Shown: positions 17,794-26,846, numbered from the stretch's first letter. The stretch: DNA of 64,000 nucleotides from 40CM-2-70-7 sp035631315 (GCA_035631315.1 DASQIZ010000091.1:139930-203929), one strand, 5' to 3'. Numbers and translations are program-made. Notes: generated by a model not told the origin, from the sequence alone.

Positions 17794-18593
17794 AGCGCAC
17801 GCTCGTCGCGGGCTTCGGCCTTCTCGTCCTGGGCTCGGGACTCTCCGCCCAGGTCGCCGTCAATCGCTCCGATACCTATCTCTTTCCCTCTGAAGCCCAG
17901 GACGCCCGCGCCATCTGGCTGACACCCTCCGGGCTCGCGGTCCGGCAAGAAGCGTCGGTATACCTGGACGTCACCGTCGCGAATCCCGGGTCACTCGGGC
18001 AGCTGCGTCAGATCAACGCCGGCTTCAACGCCCGCGGGCTCGCCTTCGCGTATCAACGGGATCAGTTCTCGGGGGGCACCAGCGCGGGCACGTACAAGCT
18101 GGCGTTCGGGACGGGCCAGGGAGCCATGGCCGTCGGGTTCGGCACTACGTGGTATCGGGGGAACACCAAGGGGACGGGATTCGATCTCGGGGTCACGTAC
18201 CAGGCCTCCAGCGCGCTGACGGTGGCCGGGGTGATCGCGAACATCGGTGAGCCCAACGTCCGGGGACTCGTGCAGCGGATCCAGTATACCGCGAGCGCGA
18301 ATGCGCAGGTGTTGCAGGGATTCGGGGTCGGCGCCCTCGCGTCCGCCAATCCCTCGGGGTTCACGGCCTTTGGCGCCGACATGCGCGCGGCCTTTGATCC
18401 GGGTTTCCCGCTGGGCGTTCTTATCAGGATGGATACCGATCAGAAGTTCCGGCGGACGCAGTTCGCGTTCGGGTTCTCGATCGGGGCACTGAATCAGGCC
18501 GGCCTGGCTCTCACGACGCCGGGAGATGTGTCCTCCATCAACGACGTCACCTTGTACGGTGTGACGTCCCGGATCCCCTCGGGGAGGCATTAG
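17790..18593 (+). CDS. Outer-membrane beta-barrel-like protein, CTG start
   Basis: 267 residues if translation starts at CTG 17790, which overlaps the previous stop as CTGA. From there the protein begins with a perfect signal peptide (KRTLVAGFGLLVLGSGLSAQ). There is no ATG, GTG or TTG between the preceding stop and the signal peptide; the first ATG, at 18126, would remove 112 residues including the signal. The mature part is rich in alternating strands with Gly/Ala (AMAVGFGTTWYRG, TGFDLGVTYQ, FAFGFSIGAL) and recalls PorV/PorQ-like or FadL-like small barrels. Function unknown. mtgA follows six bases later. Confidence 0.75.
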   Translation: MKRTLVAGFGLLVLGSGLSAQVAVNRSDTYLFPSEAQDARAIWLTPSGLAVRQEASVYLDVTVANPGSLGQLRQINAGFNARGLAFAYQRDQFSGGTSAGTYKLAFGTGQGAMAVGFGTTWYRGNTKGTGFDLGVTYQASSALTVAGVIANIGEPNVRGLVQRIQYTASANAQVLQGFGVGALASANPSGFTAFGADMRAAFDPGFPLGVLIRMDTDQKFRRTQFAFGFSIGALNQAGLALTTPGDVSSINDVTLYGVTSRIPSGRH

Positions 18594-18599
18594 CCGGCC

Positions 18600-19508
18600 A
18601 TGCTCCGGCGGCTGGGCCAGGGGATCGGGGCCTTCTCGGCCCTGGCGGTCATCTGGCTTTTCGCCGTCTGGCCACCCCCGGTCTGGTGGCGCACGCATTC
18701 CCCTCGCGTGACCGCCATGATGCGCGAGGCGCCGCCCGGACCCAGAGCCGGCGATCCCGCGGTCCATCCGATTCCGCTCTCGTCCATTGCTCCGGTCATG
18801 CAGCGCATGGTGATCATCGGGGAGGACTCGCGCTTCAAGACCCACCACGGAATCGATTTCGCCGAGATCGCTGACGCGCTGCAGCTGACCCCGCATTCGA
18901 AGTTCTGGCCCACCATCCACGCGATCTGGAAGCGCCGGGACCGGATCCGTGGCGCCAGCACCATCACCCAACAGCTCGCGAAGAATCTCTATCTCTCACC
19001 CTCCCGGAATCCGTTCCGGAAGGTCAAAGAGGCGGTCACGGCGGTGCGCCTCGAGCTGGCGCTCCCGAAGGAGCGCATCATGGAGCTGTACTTGAACGTG
19101 GTGGAGTGGGGGCCCGGGATCTGGGGAGTGGATCAGGCCAGCCGGGACTACTTCGGGGTGCCGCCGTCGGGGCTCTCGGAGTTCCAGGCGGCCGAGCTGG
19201 CGGCGACGTTACCGCATCCGCGGTCGTCGAATCCGGTCTTTCATCCGGCCATGACTCTCGCGCGCCGCGATCTCATTCTCGCGCGGTTCCATGGGTTCAA
19301 CGTCTACATCCCACCGGATACCGGCTCAGTCGACTCGATGGCAATCCCCGCGATACCGCAGGCGGTGCTGGATTCGATTCCCGTGATTATCCCGATCGAC
19401 ACGATTCACGTCGACACCGTCAGGAAGGACACAGCAACGGATTCAACAAGGAAAACAGATTCTCCAACTAGACGCGCAGAGGCGCAGATGGGGAACAGAA
19501 AGAAATAG
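18600..19508 (+). CDS. mtgA: Monofunctional peptidoglycan glycosyltransferase
   Basis: 302 residues. An N-terminal membrane anchor (about 8-25) precedes a GT51 domain with EDSRFKTHHGID (catalytic Glu), GASTITQQLAKNLY and the family block ELYLNVVEWGPGIWGVDQA. It polymerises lipid II into glycan chains at the inner membrane; the transpeptidase domain of bifunctional PBPs is absent. The last 60 residues are a low-complexity tail rich in Asp, Thr and Lys whose final codons are part of an inverted repeat (19465-19492), so the natural C-terminus may have been replaced by repeat-derived sequence. Confidence 0.93.
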   Translation: MLRRLGQGIGAFSALAVIWLFAVWPPPVWWRTHSPRVTAMMREAPPGPRAGDPAVHPIPLSSIAPVMQRMVIIGEDSRFKTHHGIDFAEIADALQLTPHSKFWPTIHAIWKRRDRIRGASTITQQLAKNLYLSPSRNPFRKVKEAVTAVRLELALPKERIMELYLNVVEWGPGIWGVDQASRDYFGVPPSGLSEFQAAELAATLPHPRSSNPVFHPAMTLARRDLILARFHGFNVYIPPDTGSVDSMAIPAIPQAVLDSIPVIIPIDTIHVDTVRKDTATDSTRKTDSPTRRAEAQMGNRKK

Positions 19509-19569
19509 GGGCCGGGACAACACGCTTGTCCTGACCCCTCTAACTGCATCCCATCTGCGCGTCTAGTTG
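19465..19569. repeat. Inverted repeat enclosing the mtgA/dnaN convergent end
   Basis: The right arm (19550-19569) is the exact reverse complement of CAACTAGACGCGCAGATGGG; the left arm (19465-19492) is the same sequence with an inserted extra GCGCAGAG-type unit. The left arm lies in the last codons of mtgA. The CGCAGAGGCGCAGA core resembles short tandem repeats that are widely scattered in some bacterial genomes. A smaller terminator-like hairpin sits inside the loop. Confidence 0.75.
19507..19539. terminator. Bidirectional terminator-like hairpin between mtgA and dnaN
   Basis: AGGGG..GGGACAA pairs with TTGTCC..CCCCT around a six-base loop, starting in the mtgA stop codon. The two genes converge here. 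There is no strong U-run, so efficiency is uncertain. Confidence 0.6.
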
Positions 19570-19574
19570 TTTCC

Positions 19575-20681
19575 CTAGTCTACCAGCCGCAACGGCATGA
19601 CGAGTGCCATGTAACTGGCCGGGTCATTCCACCTGACGGGCTCCACCGTGGCTGCCCGTTCCGGTGCCTTAAAGGTGAACCGTACCTCATCGGTAGGCAT
19701 GTACTTCAGGATCTCGAGCAGGTACGTCGCGTTGAAGCCGATTTCCAGCGGCTCCCCTTCGTAGGCCACGGTCAGCTCGTCTTGGGCTTCGCCCAGGTCG
19801 GGCGTCTGCACGGAGAAGCGGCAGGTCCCGCCGGACAGCGCGAGCCGGATGCGGTGCGTCTGGTCACTCGCGACCACGCTCATTCTCCGCAGTGCTCCTG
19901 CCATCGCATTCCGGTCGACGGTCGCCGACTTGTCGTTCTCCCGCGGGATGACGTTCTCGTAGGGAGGGTAGGGACCCTCGATGAGCCGGGAGAAGACCAG
20001 CTTCCCACCCGACCGGAAGCCGATGTGGTTATCGCTCTTCGCGATCTCGATGTCGGCATCCGCGGCGAAGAGCCGGCGAATCTGATCGAGTGCCTTGGGG
20101 GGTACGATCAGGTCGGCGGTGGCGGAGCCAGTCGACGGCACGTCCATCTTGGCCAGGCGGTGACCGTTGGTCGCGACCATCCGCATGCGGTCGGGCCGGA
20201 GCTCCCAGAGCACCCCGTTCAGGATGGGGCGGCTCTCTTCGGTCGACGCGGCAAAGGCCACGTGATTGATCAGCTGCTGCACGACACCGGCGGCCGCTTT
20301 CGAAGCGCCATCGAACTTCACGGCGGGGAAGGAGGGAAACTCTTCTCGGGGCAGGCCCAGCAGCTTGAACCGGGATTTCCCGCACTCGATCGATACCCGC
20401 TGCTCCGAGGCACCCGTAAAGCGGATCGCGGCGGGGGGAAGCTCCCGGGCGATATCCACCAGTTTCTTGGCCGGGAGGGTAGCCGCCCCTTCGACATCCA
20501 CGTCCGCTGAGACCGTCGTACTGACCGCGATGTCCAGGTCGGTCCCCGAAAGTCGTACACCCTGCTTGGTGGCCTCGACCAGGACGTTGGAGAGCACCGG
20601 CAGAGTGGTCTTGGCTGGAATCGCCGCCGCCACCGCCGTGAGGCCTTCCTGCAGCTGGTCCCGCGTGATCGTGAACTTCAT
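19575..20681 (-). CDS. dnaN: DNA polymerase III beta subunit (sliding clamp)
   Basis: 368 residues, normal length, with the three repeated clamp domains. Recognisable blocks are MKFTITRDQLQEGLTAV at the N-terminus, KTTLPVLSNVL, ESRPILNGVLWE in domain 2 and the ending YMALVMPLRLVD, which matches the conserved C-terminal MPMR(L/M) of clamps. The dimer rings DNA and tethers polymerases and MutS/PolA-type partners. It is downstream of dnaA across the 207-base spacer that contains the putative unwinding element. The ATG sits directly beside a TTATCCCCA box-like sequence. Confidence 0.98.
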   Translation of the reverse strand: MKFTITRDQLQEGLTAVAAAIPAKTTLPVLSNVLVEATKQGVRLSGTDLDIAVSTTVSADVDVEGAATLPAKKLVDIARELPPAAIRFTGASEQRVSIECGKSRFKLLGLPREEFPSFPAVKFDGASKAAAGVVQQLINHVAFAASTEESRPILNGVLWELRPDRMRMVATNGHRLAKMDVPSTGSATADLIVPPKALDQIRRLFAADADIEIAKSDNHIGFRSGGKLVFSRLIEGPYPPYENVIPRENDKSATVDRNAMAGALRRMSVVASDQTHRIRLALSGGTCRFSVQTPDLGEAQDELTVAYEGEPLEIGFNATYLLEILKYMPTDEVRFTFKAPERAATVEPVRWNDPASYMALVMPLRLVD

Positions 20682-20888
20682 TTATCCCCAGGAAAGAAGC
20701 TTTTACTTCTCTATATATAGAAACTAGTAGTAGTAGTAGAGACCGGGAAATGTGGATGGTCTCTCTAAGTCGCTGTGCGCGTCGAGATTCCCGAATTCAC
20801 CTCTGTTGGTTCGTTGTTGGGGATGTTGGCTCGTTGTTCATGAAGCGTTCCACATCCCCACTCCCCAACATCCCCACATCCAGAATTT
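20682..20888 (-). other. Putative oriC unwinding region between dnaA and dnaN
   Basis: Read on the minus strand from dnaA toward dnaN the spacer holds CCATCCACA (20751-20759, seven of nine matches to the DnaA box TTATCCACA), a short GC block, five CTA triplets (20725-20739, which read TAG x5 on the plus strand), and then an AT-rich run with CTATATATAG (20700-20720). This is the order of the basal unwinding system described in Bacillus subtilis: box, GC cluster, DnaA-trio, AT-rich DNA. TTATCCCCA (20682-20690, plus strand) is another one-mismatch box-like site beside the dnaN start. The dnaA-proximal half contains an inverted repeat listed separately. Confidence 0.65.
20818..20876. repeat. Inverted repeat inside the dnaA-dnaN spacer
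   Basis: TGGGGATGTTGG (20818-20829) pairs perfectly with CCAACATCCCCA (20865-20876). Both arms sit in runs of repeated units (GTTGG.. on the left, CCCCA.. on the right). It lies just after the dnaA stop and could act as the dnaA terminator or as one of the window's repeat-built hairpins. Confidence 0.65.
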
Positions 20889-22274
<1,386 letters not shown>

Positions 22275-22331
22275 CACGATTGAAAAAAATGGTAGGGGGT
22301 CTGCAAGGGCGGCCCGAAAGTACGGGCGCCA

Positions 22332-22340
22332 TGTGGAAAA
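22332..22340 (-). promoter_or_regulatory. DnaA box in the dnaA-rpmH spacer
   Basis: TGTGGAAAA on the plus strand is the reverse complement of TTTTCCACA, one mismatch from the canonical DnaA box. It lies 58 bases upstream of the dnaA start, where it could both autoregulate dnaA and seed initiator loading. No second strong box was found in this 127-base spacer. Confidence 0.55.
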
Positions 22341-22348
22341 GTCAACCA

Positions 22349-22378
22349 TTGCCCCCGCTCGCGCGTCCCGTGTAAATT
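22349..22378 (+). promoter_or_regulatory. Putative sigma-70 promoter of rpmH
   Basis: TTGCCC (22349-22354) and TAAATT (22373-22378) are spaced by 18 bases, 23 bases before the rpmH ATG, allowing a short leader. It would serve rpmH, rnpA, yidD, yidC and mnmE. Consensus match only. Confidence 0.4.
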
Positions 22379-22401
22379 TTGCGCCCTTACGAGAGGTCAC
22401 A

Positions 22402-22563
22402 ATGGGTCCGACATACCGGCCGCGAAATCGGCGGCGCATCAATAAGCATGGCTTCCGCACCCGCATGAAAGACAAGTGGGGTCGCGCAGTGCTTTCCCGT
22501 CGCCGCAAAAAGGGGCGGAAGCGCCTCACCATCCGTCTCGCTTCCAAGCACCGGAGTCGGTAA
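22402..22563 (+). CDS. rpmH: 50S ribosomal protein L34
   Basis: 53 residues, typical L34: a basic protein with TYRPRNRRRINKHGFRTRM and ending KGRKRLTIRLASKHRSR, where most bacteria have KGR..L. It binds 23S rRNA in the large subunit. The ATG at 22402 follows GAGAGG by five bases. It is the first gene of the conserved rpmH-rnpA-yidD-yidC-mnmE cluster and diverges from dnaA. Confidence 0.97.
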   Translation: MGPTYRPRNRRRINKHGFRTRMKDKWGRAVLSRRRKKGRKRLTIRLASKHRSR

Positions 22564-22904
22564 CGAGCGAGCGGCATCCGCGCCGCGCCCGACTGGGGCG
22601 CGGTCCGGATCTTCAGTCCTGCTGGAACACAGGCAAACGCCTTCGGTTGCCGCACCTCGAGCTTGCGTGGCTTCCCCGTACCCTGCAGGTGAGTTCCCGC
22701 TCCGGCATCATCGTTCCCCTGTACCAGCGCACCGCCGTGCAGCGCAATCAGTTGCGACGTCGCATTCGTGAGATTCTCCGCCGCGAAACCCTACGACTCC
22801 TGCCCCCCGTAGACCTCGTGGTGCGGGCACGGCGCGAAGCGTATGGTGCGTCTTTCGCGGAGCTCCGAGACGAGCTGACGCAGGCAGCCGCGAAGATCAA
22901 GTGA
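22476..22904 (+). CDS. rnpA: RNase P protein component; N-terminus overlaps rpmH
   Basis: The conserved core is clear: SRSGIIVPLYQRTAVQRNQLRRRIREILRR, given here by its RNR-like motif AVQRNQLRRRIRE, and the C-terminal VDLVVRARREA. Homology to other RnpA proteins seems to reach back to about ARLGRGPDLQSCWNTGKRLR, upstream of which there is no ATG after rpmH. The nearest usual start in frame is GTG 22476, inside rpmH, giving 142 residues and an 88-base overlap; TTG near 22648 would truncate the family domain. The protein helps RNase P RNA bind pre-tRNA. Its stop overlaps yidD by four bases. Start is uncertain. Confidence 0.85.
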   Translation: MGSRSAFPSPQKGAEAPHHPSRFQAPESVTSERHPRRARLGRGPDLQSCWNTGKRLRLPHLELAWLPRTLQVSSRSGIIVPLYQRTAVQRNQLRRRIREILRRETLRLLPPVDLVVRARREAYGASFAELRDELTQAAAKIK

Positions 22905-23128
22905 ATATTCTGCGGATTCCCCGGCTCATTGTGATGGGACTCATCCGGGTGTACCAGCTCACGCTGTCGCATCTGGTGTTCACGCAGTGTCGCTTCACGC
23001 CGTCCTGCTCCCGTTACACTTATGAGGCTGTGGAGCGATACGGCGCACTGAAGGGCTCCTGGCTGGGGATCCGCCGCGTGGCGCGGTGTCATCCCTTTCA
23101 TCCCGGTGGGTACGACCCGGTGCCGTAA
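22901..23128 (+). CDS. yidD: Membrane protein insertion efficiency factor YidD
   Basis: 75 residues with the family signature: an amphipathic N-terminal helix (LIRVYQLTLS), three conserved cysteines in CRFTPSCSRY and RCHPFHPGGYDPVP at the end. YidD is a peripheral inner-membrane protein that helps YidC-dependent insertion. Start is GTG in the GTGA overlap with rnpA, supported by the family length. yidC begins 24 bases downstream. Confidence 0.96.
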   Translation: MNILRIPRLIVMGLIRVYQLTLSHLVFTQCRFTPSCSRYTYEAVERYGALKGSWLGIRRVARCHPFHPGGYDPVP

Positions 23129-23152
23129 GGCGCCCTGGTCGAAGGGAATCTC

Positions 23153-24832
23153 GTGGACCGACGCGTTTTTCTGGCCCTGGTGTTGTTTGCGCTGGTCATC
23201 ATCATCCCCAGCCTCATCTGGCCGGCCAAGCCCATCCCGCATCCCACGGCGGCGGACAGCGCGGCGGTCGCGGAGTCGGTCCGCGCGGACACCGTGCCGC
23301 CGAAGCCCCAGACGTCCCGTCTTCCCGTCTTACCGTCTCACCGTCTCCCGGCCGATACCGTATGGGTGACGACCCCCCTCCTCCGCGTGGGCGTCAGCAC
23401 GCGCGGTGGGACGCTCGTGTCGGCGCGGCTGAGCCAGTACAAGTCGTTCGCCGCGGGGGACTCGGGACGCCAGGTCGAGCTCATTCCCAACGGGAGACCA
23501 ATCCTGGGCCGGCGGATCGCGGTTGGATCCGATACGCTCGACCTGACGGATCTCTCCTTCACCCCGTCTACCCGCGTCATGAGTGTCGCCGGTGACCCCG
23601 CGACCCTCACCCTCACGGCCAGTCGCGGCCAGTCCACCATCACCCTCGCCTATACGTTCCGTCCCGACGAGTACCGCATCGGCGTCAAAGGCCAGGTGAC
23701 GGGTCTGGGGCCGTCGGGTGCCCAGATGCTCGTGAGCCTGGGCGATGGCCTGCGCAACTCCGAAGCCGACTCGAGCGGCTCATTCCGCGACTATGCACTC
23801 GTCACCAAGTCCACGAAGACCGAGAAGCACGCGTTCTCGTCCCTGAACGAGGGCGATCGGATGGTGTTCGACGGCCCCTTCGAGTGGGCCGGGATCAAGT
23901 CGAAGTACTTCCTGGTCGGTGCCCTCGCGACCGAGCCGGGCGATGCGCAGTTCGCCGGGGCAGTGGCGGTGGGGGGCGCGCGGCCCGACAGCGCGAAGGG
24001 ATTCTTCGGTGGGAAGTCAGGGATCGCGACGGAGATGAACGTCGCACTCACGTTGCCGGTGCCTCCCGCGGGCGACTTCCGGTACGATGTGTATGCAGGT
24101 CCCCTCGAGCACCGGCGCCTCGCGGCGATCGGGCACGACCTGGATGACGCGAATCCCTACGGGTGGGCGCTTTTCCGGCCGATTATCCGCTGGGTTTCGA
24201 TCGTCGTCACCAACGTGCTCTTGTGGACCCACGAGCACCTCGGCACACCCTACGGGTGGCTCCTGATCGGATTCGGCATCCTGATCCGTCTCCTGCTCTG
24301 GCCGCTGAACCAGCGGGCCATGGGGTCGCAGATGCGGATGCAGGCGGTGGCGCCTCTCCTCAAGGAGGTCCAGACCAAGTACAAGAACGATCCCGAGCGC
24401 CAGCAGAAAGAGACGCTCAAGATCTACCGCGAGCACAACGTCAATCCGCTCGGCGGCTGTCTGCCGATGCTGATTCCGTATCCGATGCTGCTCGCCCTGT
24501 ACTTCGTGTTCCAATACATGATCGAGCTGCGCGGATCCTCGTTCCTGTGGCTCCCCGATCTCTCCCGCTACGACCCCTACTTCATCCTGCCGATCGTGAT
24601 GGGGCTGTCGATGTTCGCGCTGTCCAAGATCGGGCAGCGGGGCATGCCGCCCAATCCGCAGACCGCGACGATGCTGTACATGATGCCGGCGATGATGACC
24701 TTCATCTTCCTGCGGCTCTCGTCGGGCCTGAATCTCTATTACCTGGTGTCGAACCTCTTCAGCCTGCCTCAGCAGTGGCTGCTGTCGCAGAAACGGCTGA
24801 AGGACCAGGGAAAACGCGCCGCGAGCCCCTGA
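23153..24832 (+). CDS. yidC: Membrane protein insertase YidC
   Basis: 559 residues, Gram-negative type: first membrane helix (about 5-25), a large periplasmic P1 domain (about 70-330), then the conserved insertase core with five helices (about 345-545), including LGGCLPMLIPYPMLLALYFVF (core GGCLPML). It inserts and folds inner-membrane proteins alone or with SecYEG. The linker after helix 1 (about 45-65, SRLPVLPSHRLPADTVW) is encoded by near-repeated CCGTCTT/CCGTCTC units, unlike the rest of the gene. Start is GTG 23153 with a GAAGGGA ribosome site. The GC-rich C-terminus is basic, as needed for ribosome contact. Confidence 0.97.
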   Translation: MDRRVFLALVLFALVIIIPSLIWPAKPIPHPTAADSAAVAESVRADTVPPKPQTSRLPVLPSHRLPADTVWVTTPLLRVGVSTRGGTLVSARLSQYKSFAAGDSGRQVELIPNGRPILGRRIAVGSDTLDLTDLSFTPSTRVMSVAGDPATLTLTASRGQSTITLAYTFRPDEYRIGVKGQVTGLGPSGAQMLVSLGDGLRNSEADSSGSFRDYALVTKSTKTEKHAFSSLNEGDRMVFDGPFEWAGIKSKYFLVGALATEPGDAQFAGAVAVGGARPDSAKGFFGGKSGIATEMNVALTLPVPPAGDFRYDVYAGPLEHRRLAAIGHDLDDANPYGWALFRPIIRWVSIVVTNVLLWTHEHLGTPYGWLLIGFGILIRLLLWPLNQRAMGSQMRMQAVAPLLKEVQTKYKNDPERQQKETLKIYREHNVNPLGGCLPMLIPYPMLLALYFVFQYMIELRGSSFLWLPDLSRYDPYFILPIVMGLSMFALSKIGQRGMPPNPQTATMLYMMPAMMTFIFLRLSSGLNLYYLVSNLFSLPQQWLLSQKRLKDQGKRAASP

Positions 24833-24842
24833 CGATCGCCTG

Positions 24843-26153
24843 ATGCTTTCCGATCCGATCGTCGCGCTGGCTACCCCGCCGGGACGATCGGCGGTGGCCC
24901 TCCTCCGGCTCTCGGGCCGGGGCGCGTTCGCGATTGCCGGGAAGTGCCTCTCTCCCTGGCGTGCCGACTCTCCCAGAACCGTGTTCCGGGCTCGCCTGAC
25001 CGACGTCGACGACGTCCTCGCGGTCTGCTTTCCAGGACCCAACTCCTACACCGGCGAAGACCTGGTCGAGATTTCGACCCATGGCGGCTTGCTGGCGCCG
25101 GCCGAGGCCCTGGCGGCGCTGGTGGCGGCGGGGGCGCGGCCAGCCGAGGCGGGGGAGTTCACCCGGAGGGCGGTGCTCAACGGGAAGATGGATCTCCTGC
25201 AAGCAGAGGCGACCGCGGATCTGATCGACGCGAGTGCGCCGGCGCAGAGAAGGAGAGCACTTTCCCAGCTCGATCAGGGACTCTCCCGGAGGCTCGAGTC
25301 GCTGCGGTCGGAGATCCTCGAGCTCGAGGGGCTCACGGCCTACGAGATCGATTTTCCGGAAGAAGATGACGGGCCGGTCGCTCCGGAGCGCGTCGTCAAC
25401 GCGTGGGAGAGCGTGCGCGCACGGGTGGCGGACCTGCTGGGGACCGCGGCAGAGGGGGAGCGGCTGCGGGAGGGGGCGATGCTGGTGATCGCCGGGCCAC
25501 CGAACGCCGGGAAGTCGACGCTGTTTAACGCATTGCTTGGGTCTGAACGAGCGATTGTCACCGACATCCCCGGGACCACTCGCGATGCGATCGAGGCACC
25601 CGCCGTGATTGCCGGATTCCCGTTTCGGCTGGTCGACACCGCTGGGCTACGCGATAGCCAGGACCGAATCGAGCGGCTGGGGATTGAAGTGAGTCAGAAA
25701 TACATCGATGCGGCAGACGTGGTCCTGTATTGCAGTGAAGGAGCGCTGAGACGCCAGGACGGTATGTCGGTAAGTGATTCAGTTCCGGTCATCGAGGTTC
25801 GAACCAAGTGTGACCTACCTACCGACCTGCCGACCTACCGACTTAGCGTCTCTGCTCTGACCGGAGCTGGCATGCAGGACCTGAAGCAGGAGTTGGCCAG
25901 CGTCGCCTTCGGCAAGCTCATCGCGCTCGGAGACGTCGAACCCGTCGTGACGAGGGCCAGGCACCGCCAGGCCCTCGAGACCGCTCTGAAGGAGCTCTCT
26001 CTGTTCCAGGAAGCGAGAGCGGGCGGAGTCGAGGCCATCGCGGCAGCGACCCACCTCAGAGCGGCAACTGGCGCGCTGGACTCGCTGATCGGCGCAGTGA
26101 CGGCCGACGACGTCCTGGAGCGGGTATTCTCGAGCTTCTGCGTGGGGAAGTAA
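24843..26153 (+). CDS. mnmE: tRNA modification GTPase MnmE
   Basis: 436 residues. N-terminal tetrahydrofolate-binding domain (1-115, with YTGEDLVEISTHGG), helical domain split around the G domain, and G motifs GPPNAGKST, GTTRDA, DTAGLRD and TKCD (usually NKxD). The C-terminus ends CVGK instead of the common CIGK, keeping the functional Cys. With MnmG it makes 5-carboxymethylaminomethyl groups on wobble U34. After TKCD a short insert is encoded by repeated CCGACC/CCTACC units (LPTDLPTYRL). Start ATG 24843 follows yidC by ten bases. Confidence 0.96.
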   Translation: MLSDPIVALATPPGRSAVALLRLSGRGAFAIAGKCLSPWRADSPRTVFRARLTDVDDVLAVCFPGPNSYTGEDLVEISTHGGLLAPAEALAALVAAGARPAEAGEFTRRAVLNGKMDLLQAEATADLIDASAPAQRRRALSQLDQGLSRRLESLRSEILELEGLTAYEIDFPEEDDGPVAPERVVNAWESVRARVADLLGTAAEGERLREGAMLVIAGPPNAGKSTLFNALLGSERAIVTDIPGTTRDAIEAPAVIAGFPFRLVDTAGLRDSQDRIERLGIEVSQKYIDAADVVLYCSEGALRRQDGMSVSDSVPVIEVRTKCDLPTDLPTYRLSVSALTGAGMQDLKQELASVAFGKLIALGDVEPVVTRARHRQALETALKELSLFQEARAGGVEAIAAATHLRAATGALDSLIGAVTADDVLERVFSSFCVGK

Positions 26154-26177
26154 GACCGTCACCCAGGGGGTTCGACC

Positions 26178-26846
26178 ATGAAACAGGGGATCGTTGGGAT
26201 CAGCTTCACCGTGCTGCTGCCCGTATCACTGTTGGCCCAGCAGGCTGCGAATCCGTATCCCACCATGGCGCCGATCGAACAGTACCGCATGGACCGCGCC
26301 GCGGAGATCGCGTTGGCGAAGACCGCGGCACCGGCCTCCATCTCTGGTGACGCCGAAATCCTGGTGATGGGCCCGGCGGGCTATGAGACGGCGCAGGCGG
26401 GGAAGAACGGCTTCGTGTGCGTGGTCCAGCGCGCGTGGGCGAACGACTTCAGCAACCAGGTGGAGTTCTGGAACCCCAAGGTGCGCGCGCCTCTCTGCTT
26501 CAACGCGGCCGCGGCCCATTCGGTCCTTCCGGACTATCTCGCGCGGACTAAGCTGGCGCTCAGCGGATCGACGAAAGCGAAAATGGAAGCGGCGAGCGTG
26601 CACGTGAAGCCGGAAAGTGGCGCGATGTGCTACATGCTGTCGAAGGAAGGGTACCTGGGAGACAACGTCAACGGTCCCTGGCACCCCCACCTGATGTTCT
26701 TCTACCCCCGGACACCGGATGCCGCCTGGGGCGCGAACGCCGACCACTCACCCGTGGTTGAGTACGATGCCCCGCAGGCGCCGTTCACTACGTTCCTCGT
26801 TCCCGTCGGGCACTGGTCGGACGGGAGCGCCGACTCAGCCTCCTGA
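26178..26846 (+). CDS. Secreted hypothetical protein
   Basis: 222 residues with a signal peptide (1-20, ending LLAQ). No known domain was recognised. Visible blocks are YRMDRAAEIALAKTAAP, VMGPAGYE, a VCVVQR/CFN pair of cysteines, CYMLSKEG, and HPHLMFFYP near the end. The pattern of Cys and His residues would fit a small periplasmic binding or enzyme fold but gives no function. Its 3' end overlaps the convergent pterin dehydratase gene by 12 bases, and it follows mnmE by 24 bases, so it may be read through from the ribosomal-protein cluster. Confidence 0.75.
   Translation: MKQGIVGISFTVLLPVSLLAQQAANPYPTMAPIEQYRMDRAAEIALAKTAAPASISGDAEILVMGPAGYETAQAGKNGFVCVVQRAWANDFSNQVEFWNPKVRAPLCFNAAAAHSVLPDYLARTKLALSGSTKAKMEAASVHVKPESGAMCYMLSKEGYLGDNVNGPWHPHLMFFYPRTPDAAWGANADHSPVVEYDAPQAPFTTFLVPVGHWSDGSADSAS

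Noticed and set aside
22275..22655. N-terminal extension of dnaA over rpmH
   Set aside because: DnaA homology begins at ATG 22274; the extension is antisense to rpmH and its promoter.
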